Assembly (NCBI GenBank): GCA_902514225.1
Contig: CABXPN010000001.1
Location: forward strand, 18,776 to 82,775
Origin: an uncultured Bacteroidota bacterium
Lineage (GTDB): Bacteria > Bacteroidota > Bacteroidia > Flavobacteriales > BACL11
DNA: 64,000 nt
Direction: 5' to 3'
The translations under genes and the position numbers were made by a program. Numbering within the stretch: the first letter of the stretch is position 1; each line of letters opens with the position of its first letter. Shown in pieces: positions 51,873-59,354 of the stretch. A model generated the notes under the pieces. It had not been told where the DNA came from and did not search any database. It was given only the letters and a program-made list of their open reading frames with translations.

Positions 51873-53816
51873 ATGATTAACATTACTCTTCCTGATGGAA
51901 GTATTAAACAAGTAGAAAGTGGAACTTCCGCAATGGATATTGCTATGGGGATTTCTGAAGGATTGGCACGAAATGTGCTATCTGCTAGTGTAAACGGAGA
52001 AGTTTGGGATGCAAACCGTCCTATCAACACCGATAGCACACTTACCCTACATACTTGGAACGATAAGCAGGGGAAAATGAGTTTTTGGCATTCTTCTGCA
52101 CACATTATGGCAGAGGCATTAGAAGCTCTTTATCCTGGAGTTAAGTTGGGTATTGGTCCTGCAATCGATAATGGCTTCTATTACGATATCGATTTAGGAG
52201 ATAGAGTCTTATCTTCTGATGAATTGCCTAAAATTGAGCAAAAGATGAAAGAATTGGCTTCTCAGAAAATGTCGTTCGAGCGTAAAGACATTTCAAAAGA
52301 AGAGGCTATTTCCTACTTTACTGAAAAAGGAGATGAGTACAAATTAGAACTTATTGATGGTTTAGAAGATGGAAATATCACTTTCTATACGCAAGGTAAT
52401 TTCACCGATTTATGTAGAGGTCCACACATTCCATCATCAGGAAAAATAAAGGCAATTAAGTTATTGTCTATTGCGGGTGCCTACTGGAGAGGTGATGAAA
52501 ACCGAAAGCAACTTACGCGTATTTATGGAGTATCTTTCCCAAAACAAAAAGAATTGACTGCACACCTAGAATTATTGGAGGAAGCTAAAAAACGAGACCA
52601 CCGAAAACTAGGGAAGGAAATGGAACTTTTTACATTCTCACAAAAAGTAGGACAAGGTTTACCTCTTTGGTTACCTAAAGGAGCTCAACTCCGTGAAAAA
52701 TTAGAAAACTTCCTTAAAAAAGCACAAACTCAGGCAGGTTATTTACCAGTTGTTACACCACATATCGGTAATAAAGATTTATATGTTTGTTCTGGGCATT
52801 ACGATAAATATGGTGAGGATTCTTTCCAACCTATCAAAACTCCTAATGAAGGGGAAGAGTTTTTCCTAAAACCTATGAACTGCCCGCACCATTGCGAAAT
52901 CTATAAAGCAAAACAATATTCTTACCGGGATTTACCTATCAGATTTGCAGAGTTCGGCACGGTTTATCGTTACGAGCAATCAGGAGAATTACATGGTTTA
53001 ACCCGTGTCAGATCTTTCACGCAAGATGACGCACACCTTTTCGTGCGTCCTGACCAAGTAAAACAAGAATTTATCAATGTGATTGACTTGGTACTTTATG
53101 TTTTCAATGCACTTGGTTTTGAAGAGTTTAAAGCTCAAATCTCTTTGCGTGATCCTGAAAACAAAGCAAAATACATTGGTTCTGATGAAAATTGGGATAA
53201 AGCAGAATCTGCAATTATTGAAGCATCAGCCGAAAAAGGATTAGATACAGTAGTAGAATATGGAGAAGCAGCTTTTTATGGTCCAAAACTTGATTTTATG
53301 GTGAAAGATGCATTGGGTAGAGAATGGCAACTCGGTACTATTCAAGTAGATTATAACCTGCCAGAACGATTTGAACTAGAGTACACTGCTGCAGATAACT
53401 CAAAACAAAGACCTGTAATGATTCACAGAGCTCCTTTCGGTTCAATGGAACGATTTGTAGCCGTATTAATAGAACATTGTGGAGGTAATTTCCCCCTATG
53501 GCTTACTCCAGAACAACTAGTAATTCTTCCTATTTCCGAGAAATATCACGATTATGCAAATAAAGTATTGCAATTACTAAAAAATTACGATATTTGCGGT
53601 CGCATTGACGAGAGGTCAGAGAAAACAGGAAGAAAGATAAGAGATGCAGAGGTATCGAAAACACCTTACATGGTTATAGTCGGTGAGAAAGAAGAAAGTG
53701 AAGGGACTATATCTGTTAGGAAACATGGTGGTGAAAACTTAGGAAGTATGGAAGTTGACACATTGATTGATGCCATAAATAAGGAAATAGAAAAAGTAAC
53801 AAAATTTAATAACTAA
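51873..53816 (+). CDS. thrS: Threonyl-tRNA synthetase
   Basis: A 647-residue class II synthetase. It has an N-terminal TGS domain (about 1-61), the editing domain with [20 protein letters not shown] and its second histidine-rich site near [20 protein letters not shown], and the catalytic core with [20 protein letters not shown] (zinc-binding Cys/His), [38 protein letters not shown] and [20 protein letters not shown]. The anticodon domain ends the protein. It is first of thrS-infC-rpmI-rplT. Confidence 0.97.
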   Translation: MINITLPDGSIKQVESGTSAMDIAMGISEGLARNVLSASVNGEVWDANRPINTDSTLTLHTWNDKQGKMSFWHSSAHIMAEALEALYPGVKLGIGPAIDNGFYYDIDLGDRVLSSDELPKIEQKMKELASQKMSFERKDISKEEAISYFTEKGDEYKLELIDGLEDGNITFYTQGNFTDLCRGPHIPSSGKIKAIKLLSIAGAYWRGDENRKQLTRIYGVSFPKQKELTAHLELLEEAKKRDHRKLGKEMELFTFSQKVGQGLPLWLPKGAQLREKLENFLKKAQTQAGYLPVVTPHIGNKDLYVCSGHYDKYGEDSFQPIKTPNEGEEFFLKPMNCPHHCEIYKAKQYSYRDLPIRFAEFGTVYRYEQSGELHGLTRVRSFTQDDAHLFVRPDQVKQEFINVIDLVLYVFNALGFEEFKAQISLRDPENKAKYIGSDENWDKAESAIIEASAEKGLDTVVEYGEAAFYGPKLDFMVKDALGREWQLGTIQVDYNLPERFELEYTAADNSKQRPVMIHRAPFGSMERFVAVLIEHCGGNFPLWLTPEQLVILPISEKYHDYANKVLQLLKNYDICGRIDERSEKTGRKIRDAEVSKTPYMVIVGEKEESEGTISVRKHGGENLGSMEVDTLIDAINKEIEKVTKFNN

Positions 53817-53829
53817 AAACAAAAGAGTA

Positions 53830-54381
53830 ATCGCAAGGAAACAATTCAGTAGAAAGAGAGTAGAGAAAAAAGACCTACACAAAATTAATCATCACATTAA
53901 AGCAACTCATGTCAGATTAGTAGGTGACAATACCGAACCTAAAATAGTATCTACCAAAGAGGCCATTCATTTAGCTAATCAAATGAACTTGGACTTAGTA
54001 GAAATCTCTCCAACTGCCGAACCTCCTGTTTGTAAGTTAATAGATTATAAGAAGTTCATTTACGACCAAAAAAAGAAGCAGAAAGCCATTAAGTCAAAGG
54101 CAATAAAGGTTGTAATAAAAGAATTAAGATTCGGACCTAATACTGGCGAACACGATTTTAACTTTAAGTTAAAACACGCTACTAGCTTTTTAAAGGAAGG
54201 ATTTAAAGTAAAAGCCTTTGTGTTCTTTAGAGGAAGAACAATTATATTTAAAGAACAAGGACAAATTTTACTTTTAAAACTAGCTCAGGCACTAGAAGAA
54301 GTAGGTGTTATCGAAAATATGCCAAAGCTAGAAGGAAAGAAAATGATAATGATGATAGCACCAAAAAAGAAGAATAAATAA
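53830..54381 (+). CDS. infC: Translation initiation factor IF-3, non-canonical AUC start
   Basis: IF-3 binds the 30S subunit and checks start codon and initiator tRNA. The first in-frame ATG (53983) falls inside the N-domain (MNLDLVEISPTAEPPVCKLI), so the true start is upstream. In frame before it are KINHHIKATHVRLVGDNTEP and a basic lead ARKQFSRKRVEKKD, which fit the conserved N-terminus. No ATG, GTG or TTG is available between the thrS stop and this segment; ATC at 53830 is the best start and gives 183 residues, the normal length. infC is the classic gene with a rare AUU-type start used for autoregulation. The C-domain has KVVIKELRFGPNTGEHDFNF and MPKLEGKKMIMMIAPK. Confidence 0.85.
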   Translation: MARKQFSRKRVEKKDLHKINHHIKATHVRLVGDNTEPKIVSTKEAIHLANQMNLDLVEISPTAEPPVCKLIDYKKFIYDQKKKQKAIKSKAIKVVIKELRFGPNTGEHDFNFKLKHATSFLKEGFKVKAFVFFRGRTIIFKEQGQILLLKLAQALEEVGVIENMPKLEGKKMIMMIAPKKKNK

Positions 54382-54393
54382 AAATAAGATACA

Positions 54394-54588
54394 ATGCCAA
54401 AAATGAAAACAAAAGCTGGAGCTAAAAAAAGGTTTAAGCTTACAGGAACAGGGAAAATTAAAAGAAAACACGCTTTTAAAAGCCACATCCTAACTAAAAA
54501 AGGTACAAAACAAAAAAGAAACCTAACTAAATCTGGTTTAGTTCATGATGGAGATATGAACAACATCAAACATCAGTTAGGACTTTAA
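54394..54588 (+). CDS. rpmI: Ribosomal protein bL35
   Basis: A 64-residue large-subunit protein. [40 protein letters not shown] and [20 protein letters not shown] are typical. It lies 12 bases after infC and before rplT, the conserved order. Confidence 0.97.
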   Translation: MPKMKTKAGAKKRFKLTGTGKIKRKHAFKSHILTKKGTKQKRNLTKSGLVHDGDMNNIKHQLGL

Positions 54589-54612
54589 TATTATTAACTA
54601 GGTAATTAACCA

Positions 54613-54656
54613 GGTATTTAGTTTTTAAGTGCAAAACAAAATAGCCACTAAATACC
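54613..54656 (+). promoter_or_regulatory. 10-bp inverted repeat in the rpmI-rplT gap (possible L20 control hairpin)
   Basis: GGTATTTAGT (54613-54622) is the exact complement of ACTAAATACC (54647-54656), with 24 bases between. The upstream ACTA near 54597 could pair with the TAGT as an alternative. It ends 16 bases before the rplT start. L20 represses its own operon through RNA structures in other bacteria; a role here is inferred. Confidence 0.45.
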
Positions 54657-54672
54657 AAAAAACAATGAAAAA

Positions 54673-55017
54673 ATGCCAAGATCGGTAAACTCAGTAGCTG
54701 CAAAAGCTAAAAGAAAAAAGGTAATTAAAGCCGCCAAAGGTTACTTTGGAAGAAGAAAAAATGTTCATACAGTAGCTAAAAATGCTGTTGAAAAAGGAAT
54801 GCAATATGCATACCGTGACAGAAAAAACAAAAAAAGAACATTCAGAGCACTATGGATTCAAAGAATCAATGCTGGTGCCAGATTACACGGAATGTCTTAC
54901 TCACAATTAATGGGTAAAATTCATGCAAATGGAATTGAATTAAACAGAAAAGTTCTTGCTGATTTAGCAATGAACCACCCAGAAGCTTTTAAAGAGATTG
55001 TAGATAAAGTAAAATAA
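54673..55017 (+). CDS. rplT: Ribosomal protein bL20
   Basis: A 114-residue rRNA-binding assembly protein: [40 protein letters not shown], and [20 protein letters not shown]. The conserved C-terminal core is [20 protein letters not shown]. It ends the cluster and is followed by a strong terminator. Confidence 0.97.
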   Translation: MPRSVNSVAAKAKRKKVIKAAKGYFGRRKNVHTVAKNAVEKGMQYAYRDRKNKKRTFRALWIQRINAGARLHGMSYSQLMGKIHANGIELNRKVLADLAMNHPEAFKEIVDKVK

Positions 55018-55035
55018 AGAATTTATTCTTTTATT

Positions 55036-55069
55036 AAAAAAGGAGAACCTAACGGTTCTCCTTTTTTTT
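55036..55069. terminator. Bidirectional rho-independent terminator between rplT and the yqeY-like gene
   Basis: AGGAGAACC pairs with GGTTCTCCT around a TAAC loop, flanked by A and T tracts on both sides. It serves rplT on the plus strand and the recA-to-yqeY unit on the minus strand. Confidence 0.88.
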
Positions 55070-55086
55070 ATCTTTTTTTTAAAAAA

Positions 55087-55533
55087 CTAAAGAAGTTCCT
55101 CCTTCACCAATTTTGAAATTAGCTTTCCATCCGCTTTTCCGTTTAACTTACCCATAAGTGGTCCCATACATTTCCCCATATCCGCAGGAGATGACGCTCC
55201 AACTTGAGAAATAACTTCTTTTACTATTTTCCTTACTTCTTCTTCTCCCATTTGTTCTGGCAAATACACTTCTAAATATTCTAATTGTATAATTTCATCT
55301 TTTGCCAAATCATCTCTACCTTGTTCAGAAAAAATTGCAGCAGATTCTTTTCTTTGCTTCACAAGCCTAGCAATAATCTTTTCTGTCACATCATCTGGAA
55401 CAGAATCTGAACCATCTTTTGACATCTCTACAATTAGTGCTGCCTTTACTGCTCTAAGCGATTCTAATTTATCTTTTTCTCTGGCAATCATTGCTTTTTT
55501 TATATCGTCTGTTATTGTGTTTTGTAAACTCAT
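55087..55533 (-). CDS. GatB/YqeY domain protein
   Basis: A 148-residue YqeY-type protein. DDIKKAMIAREKDKLESLRA, AIFSEQGRDDLAKDEIIQLE, YLEVYLPEQMGEEEVRKIVK and MGKCMGPLMGKLNGKADGKL are characteristic. It resembles the tail domain of the GatB amidotransferase subunit that binds tRNA; its own role is unknown. It begins one base after the TPR gene stop. Confidence 0.92.
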   Translation of the reverse strand: MSLQNTITDDIKKAMIAREKDKLESLRAVKAALIVEMSKDGSDSVPDDVTEKIIARLVKQRKESAAIFSEQGRDDLAKDEIIQLEYLEVYLPEQMGEEEVRKIVKEVISQVGASSPADMGKCMGPLMGKLNGKADGKLISKLVKEELL

Positions 55534-55534
55534 C

Positions 55535-56578
55535 TTATTTATATTTTTCGTTATCTGATAATAATTGTTCTAATCTTTCTTTTGCTATTTTATATTCAGG
55601 ATTTATATTTAAACAATCTCTGAAATATTGTTCTGCATGCATTACATCACCTAACTTCTGATAACAAACTGCCATCTGAAAAAGCCCTAAATAATGGTTG
55701 GGATTTATTCTCTTTAACTCAAGATAATAATCTATTGCATTTTTAGGATCTTCAAGGTTTTCCTGAAACATTACTCCCAGATTATAAAGTGCATCAATAT
55801 GTAATTTATCATCCATTTTCAAATCTAATACTTTATAATATGCATCCTGAGATTTACTAAAATCATTCAAATCTTCATAAACCATAGCCATATTATAATA
55901 AGCAATTCTATTTGTAGGATTTATGGATACAGCATTTTTATAATATTTAATAGCTGTAGAATCCTTTTTAGAATAATACAGATTTCCTAGCTGCAAATAC
56001 GCTTCTTCATCATCACTTTTTATACCAATTGATTGCTTAAAACAAGAAATTGCATTTTCTATATCGTTTAACTCCACATAACAATAACCCAAAAGATTAT
56101 ATGTTGTAAAGTTATTTCTATCTAGAGACAAAGACTGTAAAAGTAATTCTATTGATTGCTCATATTTTTCAAGATACAATAATATCTCTCCTCCTTTTTG
56201 AAAAGAAAGAGATGAATCTGAACCATATAAAATAGCAAATTGAAAATGGTTTAATGATAAATGTACTGATTCCTTATTCCCCTTAAATTGTTTTGCTAGT
56301 TCTAATAAAACATCCGCTATCAGATAATGTGTATGTCCTTTAGTAGAATCTAAAAGATTTGCTTTTTCTAAATCCTTTAAAGCTTCTTCAAATCTAAATT
56401 TCTGAATGTTTATTTTAGCTCTCTCAACATACAACGAATCATTAGTAATATCTTCTTCAATCTGATTTGAGACAACTATAATTGAATGATTATCTTGTGT
56501 TTCAGGAATTGAAGTGTCAGAAGTTTCATTAACGCATGAAAAGAAAAGAAAAGAAATCAGGAAATAGAATAATTTCAT
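55535..56578 (-). CDS. Tetratricopeptide-repeat lipoprotein
   Basis: A 347-residue lipoprotein ([20 protein letters not shown]) with about seven TPR units. Clear units include FTTYNLLGYCYVELNDIENA, EEAYLQLGNLYYSKKDSTAI, IAYYNMAMVYEDLNDFSKSQ and YLGLFQMAVCYQKLGDVMHA. TPR arrays are protein-binding scaffolds, here probably at the periplasmic face. Its start overlaps the recA stop (TAATG), a tight link seen also in other Bacteroidota. Confidence 0.87.
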   Translation of the reverse strand: MKLFYFLISFLFFSCVNETSDTSIPETQDNHSIIVVSNQIEEDITNDSLYVERAKINIQKFRFEEALKDLEKANLLDSTKGHTHYLIADVLLELAKQFKGNKESVHLSLNHFQFAILYGSDSSLSFQKGGEILLYLEKYEQSIELLLQSLSLDRNNFTTYNLLGYCYVELNDIENAISCFKQSIGIKSDDEEAYLQLGNLYYSKKDSTAIKYYKNAVSINPTNRIAYYNMAMVYEDLNDFSKSQDAYYKVLDLKMDDKLHIDALYNLGVMFQENLEDPKNAIDYYLELKRINPNHYLGLFQMAVCYQKLGDVMHAEQYFRDCLNINPEYKIAKERLEQLLSDNEKYK

Positions 56579-57579
56579 TATTCAGCAAAATCTGCTTCTT
56601 TAATTTTTTCTTCTAATTCTGCCATTAATTCAGGATTATCCTCAATCATTGTTTTTACAGCATCTCTTCCTTGTCCTAATTTTGTATCTTCATACGAAAA
56701 CCAAGAACCACTCTTCTTAACAACATCAGAATCAACCGCCATATCTAGGACTTCTCCACTTCTAGAAATTCCCTTACCAAACATAATATCAAATTCTACC
56801 TTTTTAAAAGGAGGAGCTACTTTATTTTTTACAACTTTTACTCTTGTTCTGTTTCCGATAATATCTTCTCCATTTTTAATTGCTCCAATTCTTCTAATAT
56901 CTAACCTAACAGAAGAGTAAAATTTCAGAGCATTACCACCAGTTGTAGTTTCCGGATTTCCGAACATAACACCAATTTTCATTCTTAACTGATTAATAAA
57001 GATAAGAGTACAACCAGTTTTATTAATAGTAGCTGTTAACTTTCTTAATGCTTGAGACATTAGTCTGGCATGAAGTCCCATTTTACTATCTCCCATTTCT
57101 CCTTCAATTTCAGATTTTGGAGTAAGAGCCGCAACGGAATCAATTACTACTAAATCCACAGCTCCTGAACTAATTAAATGATCTGCAATTTCTAAAGCTT
57201 GCTCTCCATTATCTGGCTGAGAAATCAATAAATTATTTACATCAACTCCTAAATTTTCAGCATAACTTGAATCAAAAGCATGTTCTGCATCAATAAATGC
57301 TGCAATACCTCCTTGTTTCTGTACTTCAGCAATAGCATGTATCGTAAGTGTAGTTTTACCAGAAGATTCAGGACCATATATCTCAACAACTCTACCTCTA
57401 GGATAACCTCCTACACCTAAAACAGTATCTAACCCAACAGAACCTGTAGGTATAGCATCTATATCTTCTACAACCTTGTCTCCTAATTTCATAACCACAC
57501 CTTTTCCGTATGATTTTTCTAATTTACCTAATGTTAACTCTAAAGCCTTTAATTTGGCTGCTTTTTCTTTATCGCTCAT
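56578..57579 (-). CDS. recA: Recombinase RecA
   Basis: A 333-residue strand-exchange ATPase central to recombination and repair. Walker A is GPESSGKTT (69-77), with [20 protein letters not shown], the Walker B region [20 protein letters not shown] and the L2-region [19 protein letters not shown] clear LexA-box was not searched for. It has a 77-base upstream gap before nth with no standard -7 element. Confidence 0.97.
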   Translation of the reverse strand: MSDKEKAAKLKALELTLGKLEKSYGKGVVMKLGDKVVEDIDAIPTGSVGLDTVLGVGGYPRGRVVEIYGPESSGKTTLTIHAIAEVQKQGGIAAFIDAEHAFDSSYAENLGVDVNNLLISQPDNGEQALEIADHLISSGAVDLVVIDSVAALTPKSEIEGEMGDSKMGLHARLMSQALRKLTATINKTGCTLIFINQLRMKIGVMFGNPETTTGGNALKFYSSVRLDIRRIGAIKNGEDIIGNRTRVKVVKNKVAPPFKKVEFDIMFGKGISRSGEVLDMAVDSDVVKKSGSWFSYEDTKLGQGRDAVKTMIEDNPELMAELEEKIKEADFAE

Positions 57580-57656
57580 AATAATTTAATTTACTACAAA
57601 AAAGAGAAATAATAAATCAATTTTCAAATAAAGGAGCTTGTATTTATTAACAAATA

Positions 57657-58304
57657 CTACTTTCTTGATTTTTGATTTTTATAAAATTTACAAAGTGATG
57701 TAATACCACATCTTTCGCATTCTGACCTCCTAGATTTACACACATATCTTCCATGTAAAATAAGCCAATGGTGTGCTATATTTAATTTGTCTTCAGGAAA
57801 GAGTTTAAGTAATTGTAATTCTGATTCTAACGGACTTTTTGCATTTGTAGTTAATCCTATTCTATTTGAAACTCTAAAAACATGTGTATCTACAGGCATT
57901 GCAGGAATATCAAAATAAACTGAACCAATAACATTTGCAGTTTTTCTACCTACTCCAGGTAATTTTTGTAAATCTTCTAAATTATCAGGAACTTCAGAAT
58001 TAAAATCATTTACTAACATTTTTGATAATCCTGATAGATACTTTGCTTTATTTCTTGGATAGCTACAACTCTTTATCAAATCAAAAATATAATCAATTGA
58101 TGCTTCCGACATAACTTCTGGGGTTGGTAAATGTTCAAAAAGAGTTTTTGTAATAATATTTACTCTTTTATCAGTGCATTGTGCTGATAAAACAACTGCA
58201 ACTGTAAGTTCAAAAACATTTGTATAATCTAACTCTGTTTTTGCTTCAGGTAAGTTTTCCGAAAAATAATTAATAAATTGTAAGACTCTTTCTTGTTTAG
58301 TCAT
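57657..58304 (-). CDS. nth: Endonuclease III
   Basis: A 215-residue base-excision DNA glycosylase/AP lyase for oxidised pyrimidines. The helix-hairpin-helix LQKLPGVGRKTANVIGSVYF carries the catalytic lysine, VDTHVFRVSNRIG the catalytic aspartate. The four cysteines of the [4Fe-4S] cluster follow the C-x6-C-x2-C-x5-C rule in CKSRRSECERCGITSLC. The start at 58304 directly follows a terminator and a -7 element. Confidence 0.95.
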   Translation of the reverse strand: MTKQERVLQFINYFSENLPEAKTELDYTNVFELTVAVVLSAQCTDKRVNIITKTLFEHLPTPEVMSEASIDYIFDLIKSCSYPRNKAKYLSGLSKMLVNDFNSEVPDNLEDLQKLPGVGRKTANVIGSVYFDIPAMPVDTHVFRVSNRIGLTTNAKSPLESELQLLKLFPEDKLNIAHHWLILHGRYVCKSRRSECERCGITSLCKFYKNQKSRK

Positions 58305-58308
58305 TGTA

Positions 58309-58316
58309 CAAAAATA
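58309..58316 (-). promoter_or_regulatory. Promoter -7 element (TATTTTTG) for nth, inside a terminator T-tract
   Basis: On the minus strand TATTTTTG ends four bases before the nth ATG and is formed by the T-run of the hairpin terminator just upstream. No -33 element was seen, so confidence is limited. Confidence 0.4.
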
Positions 58317-58348
58317 AAAAAAGGCCGGACAATATTAGTTGTCCGACC
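58310..58348 (-). terminator. Rho-independent terminator after the sigma factor/small protein unit
   Basis: On the minus strand GGTCGGACAA pairs with TTGTCCGGCC (one G-U) around a six-base loop, followed by TTTTTTTATTTTT. It ends the transcript that begins at the sigma factor gene. Confidence 0.87.
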
Positions 58349-58371
58349 TAAAAATAAAAAACCAAAACCAC

Positions 58372-58548
58372 TTAGTTATTTACAATCAAAACATCTCCTA
58401 TCGATCTTGTTTTAATGTTTTTTAAAGATTTAGAGTAATTTAAAAGCATCTTAATTGACCCTTCTCTTACTACTAGTCTTTTTTCAGAGTTCTTTTTTTT
58501 GATTTGCGAATTCTGAAACAAATCTGATAATGTAGAATTTCCTTTCAT
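58372..58548 (-). CDS. Small protein downstream of an ECF sigma factor (58 residues)
   Basis: A short frame not long enough for many gene callers. It reads MKGNSTLSDLFQNSQIKKKN, then SEKRLVVREGSIKMLLNYSK and SLKNIKTRSIGDVLIVNN before TAA at 58372. It lies 62 bases after the sigma factor stop and 23 bases before the terminator, on the same strand, so it would be cotranscribed. The protein is basic, soluble and predicted helix then strand; it has no membrane segment or zinc-binding anti-sigma motif. Similar short proteins with a NYSKSLK-type helix seem to occur in Bacteroidota, but I cannot name a family. Function unknown. Confidence 0.65.
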   Translation of the reverse strand: MKGNSTLSDLFQNSQIKKKNSEKRLVVREGSIKMLLNYSKSLKNIKTRSIGDVLIVNN

Positions 58549-58610
58549 ATATATTTTTTTGATTCATACTAAAAGAGAAACGCAACATTAAAAACTATAT
58601 TGCACTAAAC

Positions 58611-59195
58611 TTAATTTATTTCTAACTGAATATTATATTTTTCTACAAGCTTTCGTAAATTAATTACAGCATATCTCATTCTTCCAAGTGCAGTATTAAT
58701 ACTTACATCTGTAATTTCAGCAATTTCTTTAAAACTCATATCTCTATAATATCTCATTTTCAATACTTCTTTCTGATCTTCTGGTAATTCTTCAATCAAT
58801 TTTCTTACATCAGAAGTAATCTGATCAGTAATCATATTTTCTTCTGCATTTTTCTCTTCATTTGATATTACATCAAAAATATTAAAATCATCAGTAGGAG
58901 CAATACTCCTAGTTTTCTTTTGTCTACGAAAATGATCAATTACTAAGTTGTGTGCAATTCTCATTACCCAAGGTACAAATTTACCTTCTTCATTATACTT
59001 TCCTCTTTTTAAAGAATTAATTACTTTTATAAAGGTATCCTGGAAAACATCATGTGCCAGATTATAATTTTTGATTTTTGAAAGGATAAAGGCAAATACT
59101 TTATCTTTATGTTTTCGTATTAATGTTTCAAAAGCGACTTCACTTCCATTTAAATACAATTTTACAAGATCTTGGTCAGATTGATAAATAGGCAT
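58611..59195 (-). CDS. RNA polymerase ECF sigma factor
   Basis: A 194-residue group IV sigma factor. Region 2 is HKDKVFAFILSKIKNYNLAH with DVFQDTFIKVINSLKRG and FVPWVMRIAHNLVIDHFRRQ; region 4 is LPEDQKEVLKMRYYRDMSFK then VSINTALGRMRYAVINLRKL. No transmembrane anti-sigma gene follows; only the small protein at 58372 shares the unit. Regulon unknown. A possible -7 element lies about 90 bases upstream. Confidence 0.93.
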   Translation of the reverse strand: MPIYQSDQDLVKLYLNGSEVAFETLIRKHKDKVFAFILSKIKNYNLAHDVFQDTFIKVINSLKRGKYNEEGKFVPWVMRIAHNLVIDHFRRQKKTRSIAPTDDFNIFDVISNEEKNAEENMITDQITSDVRKLIEELPEDQKEVLKMRYYRDMSFKEIAEITDVSINTALGRMRYAVINLRKLVEKYNIQLEIN

Positions 59196-59285
59196 AATTT
59201 TTACTTAGTTTTAGTTAATAAATAGTTAAAGTAAAAATTTGTCTATATAGTGTGTGTTTAGTTAATATCTGTGTTTAATACGATA

Positions 59286-59293
59286 CAAATTTA
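59286..59293 (-). promoter_or_regulatory. Possible promoter -7 element (TAAATTTG) for the ECF sigma factor
   Basis: On the minus strand TAAATTTG matches TAnnTTTG, 90 bases before the ATG, implying a leader of about 85 bases. It is 34 bases from the divergent uvrA element. An ECF-type self-promoter cannot be excluded. Confidence 0.4.
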
Positions 59294-59327
59294 AGTAAAG
59301 TTTCTTATTTATACAAATCTTATTGAC

Positions 59328-59335
59328 TAAATTTG
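59328..59335 (+). promoter_or_regulatory. Promoter -7 element (TAAATTTG) for uvrA
   Basis: TAAATTTG lies 19 bases before the ATG of uvrA at 59355. Confidence 0.55.
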
Positions 59336-59354
59336 CGAAATTATCATTTTATAA

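Noticed and set aside
53983..54381. infC starting at the first ATG
   Set aside because: It would remove about 51 conserved residues of the IF-3 N-domain, which are present in frame upstream.
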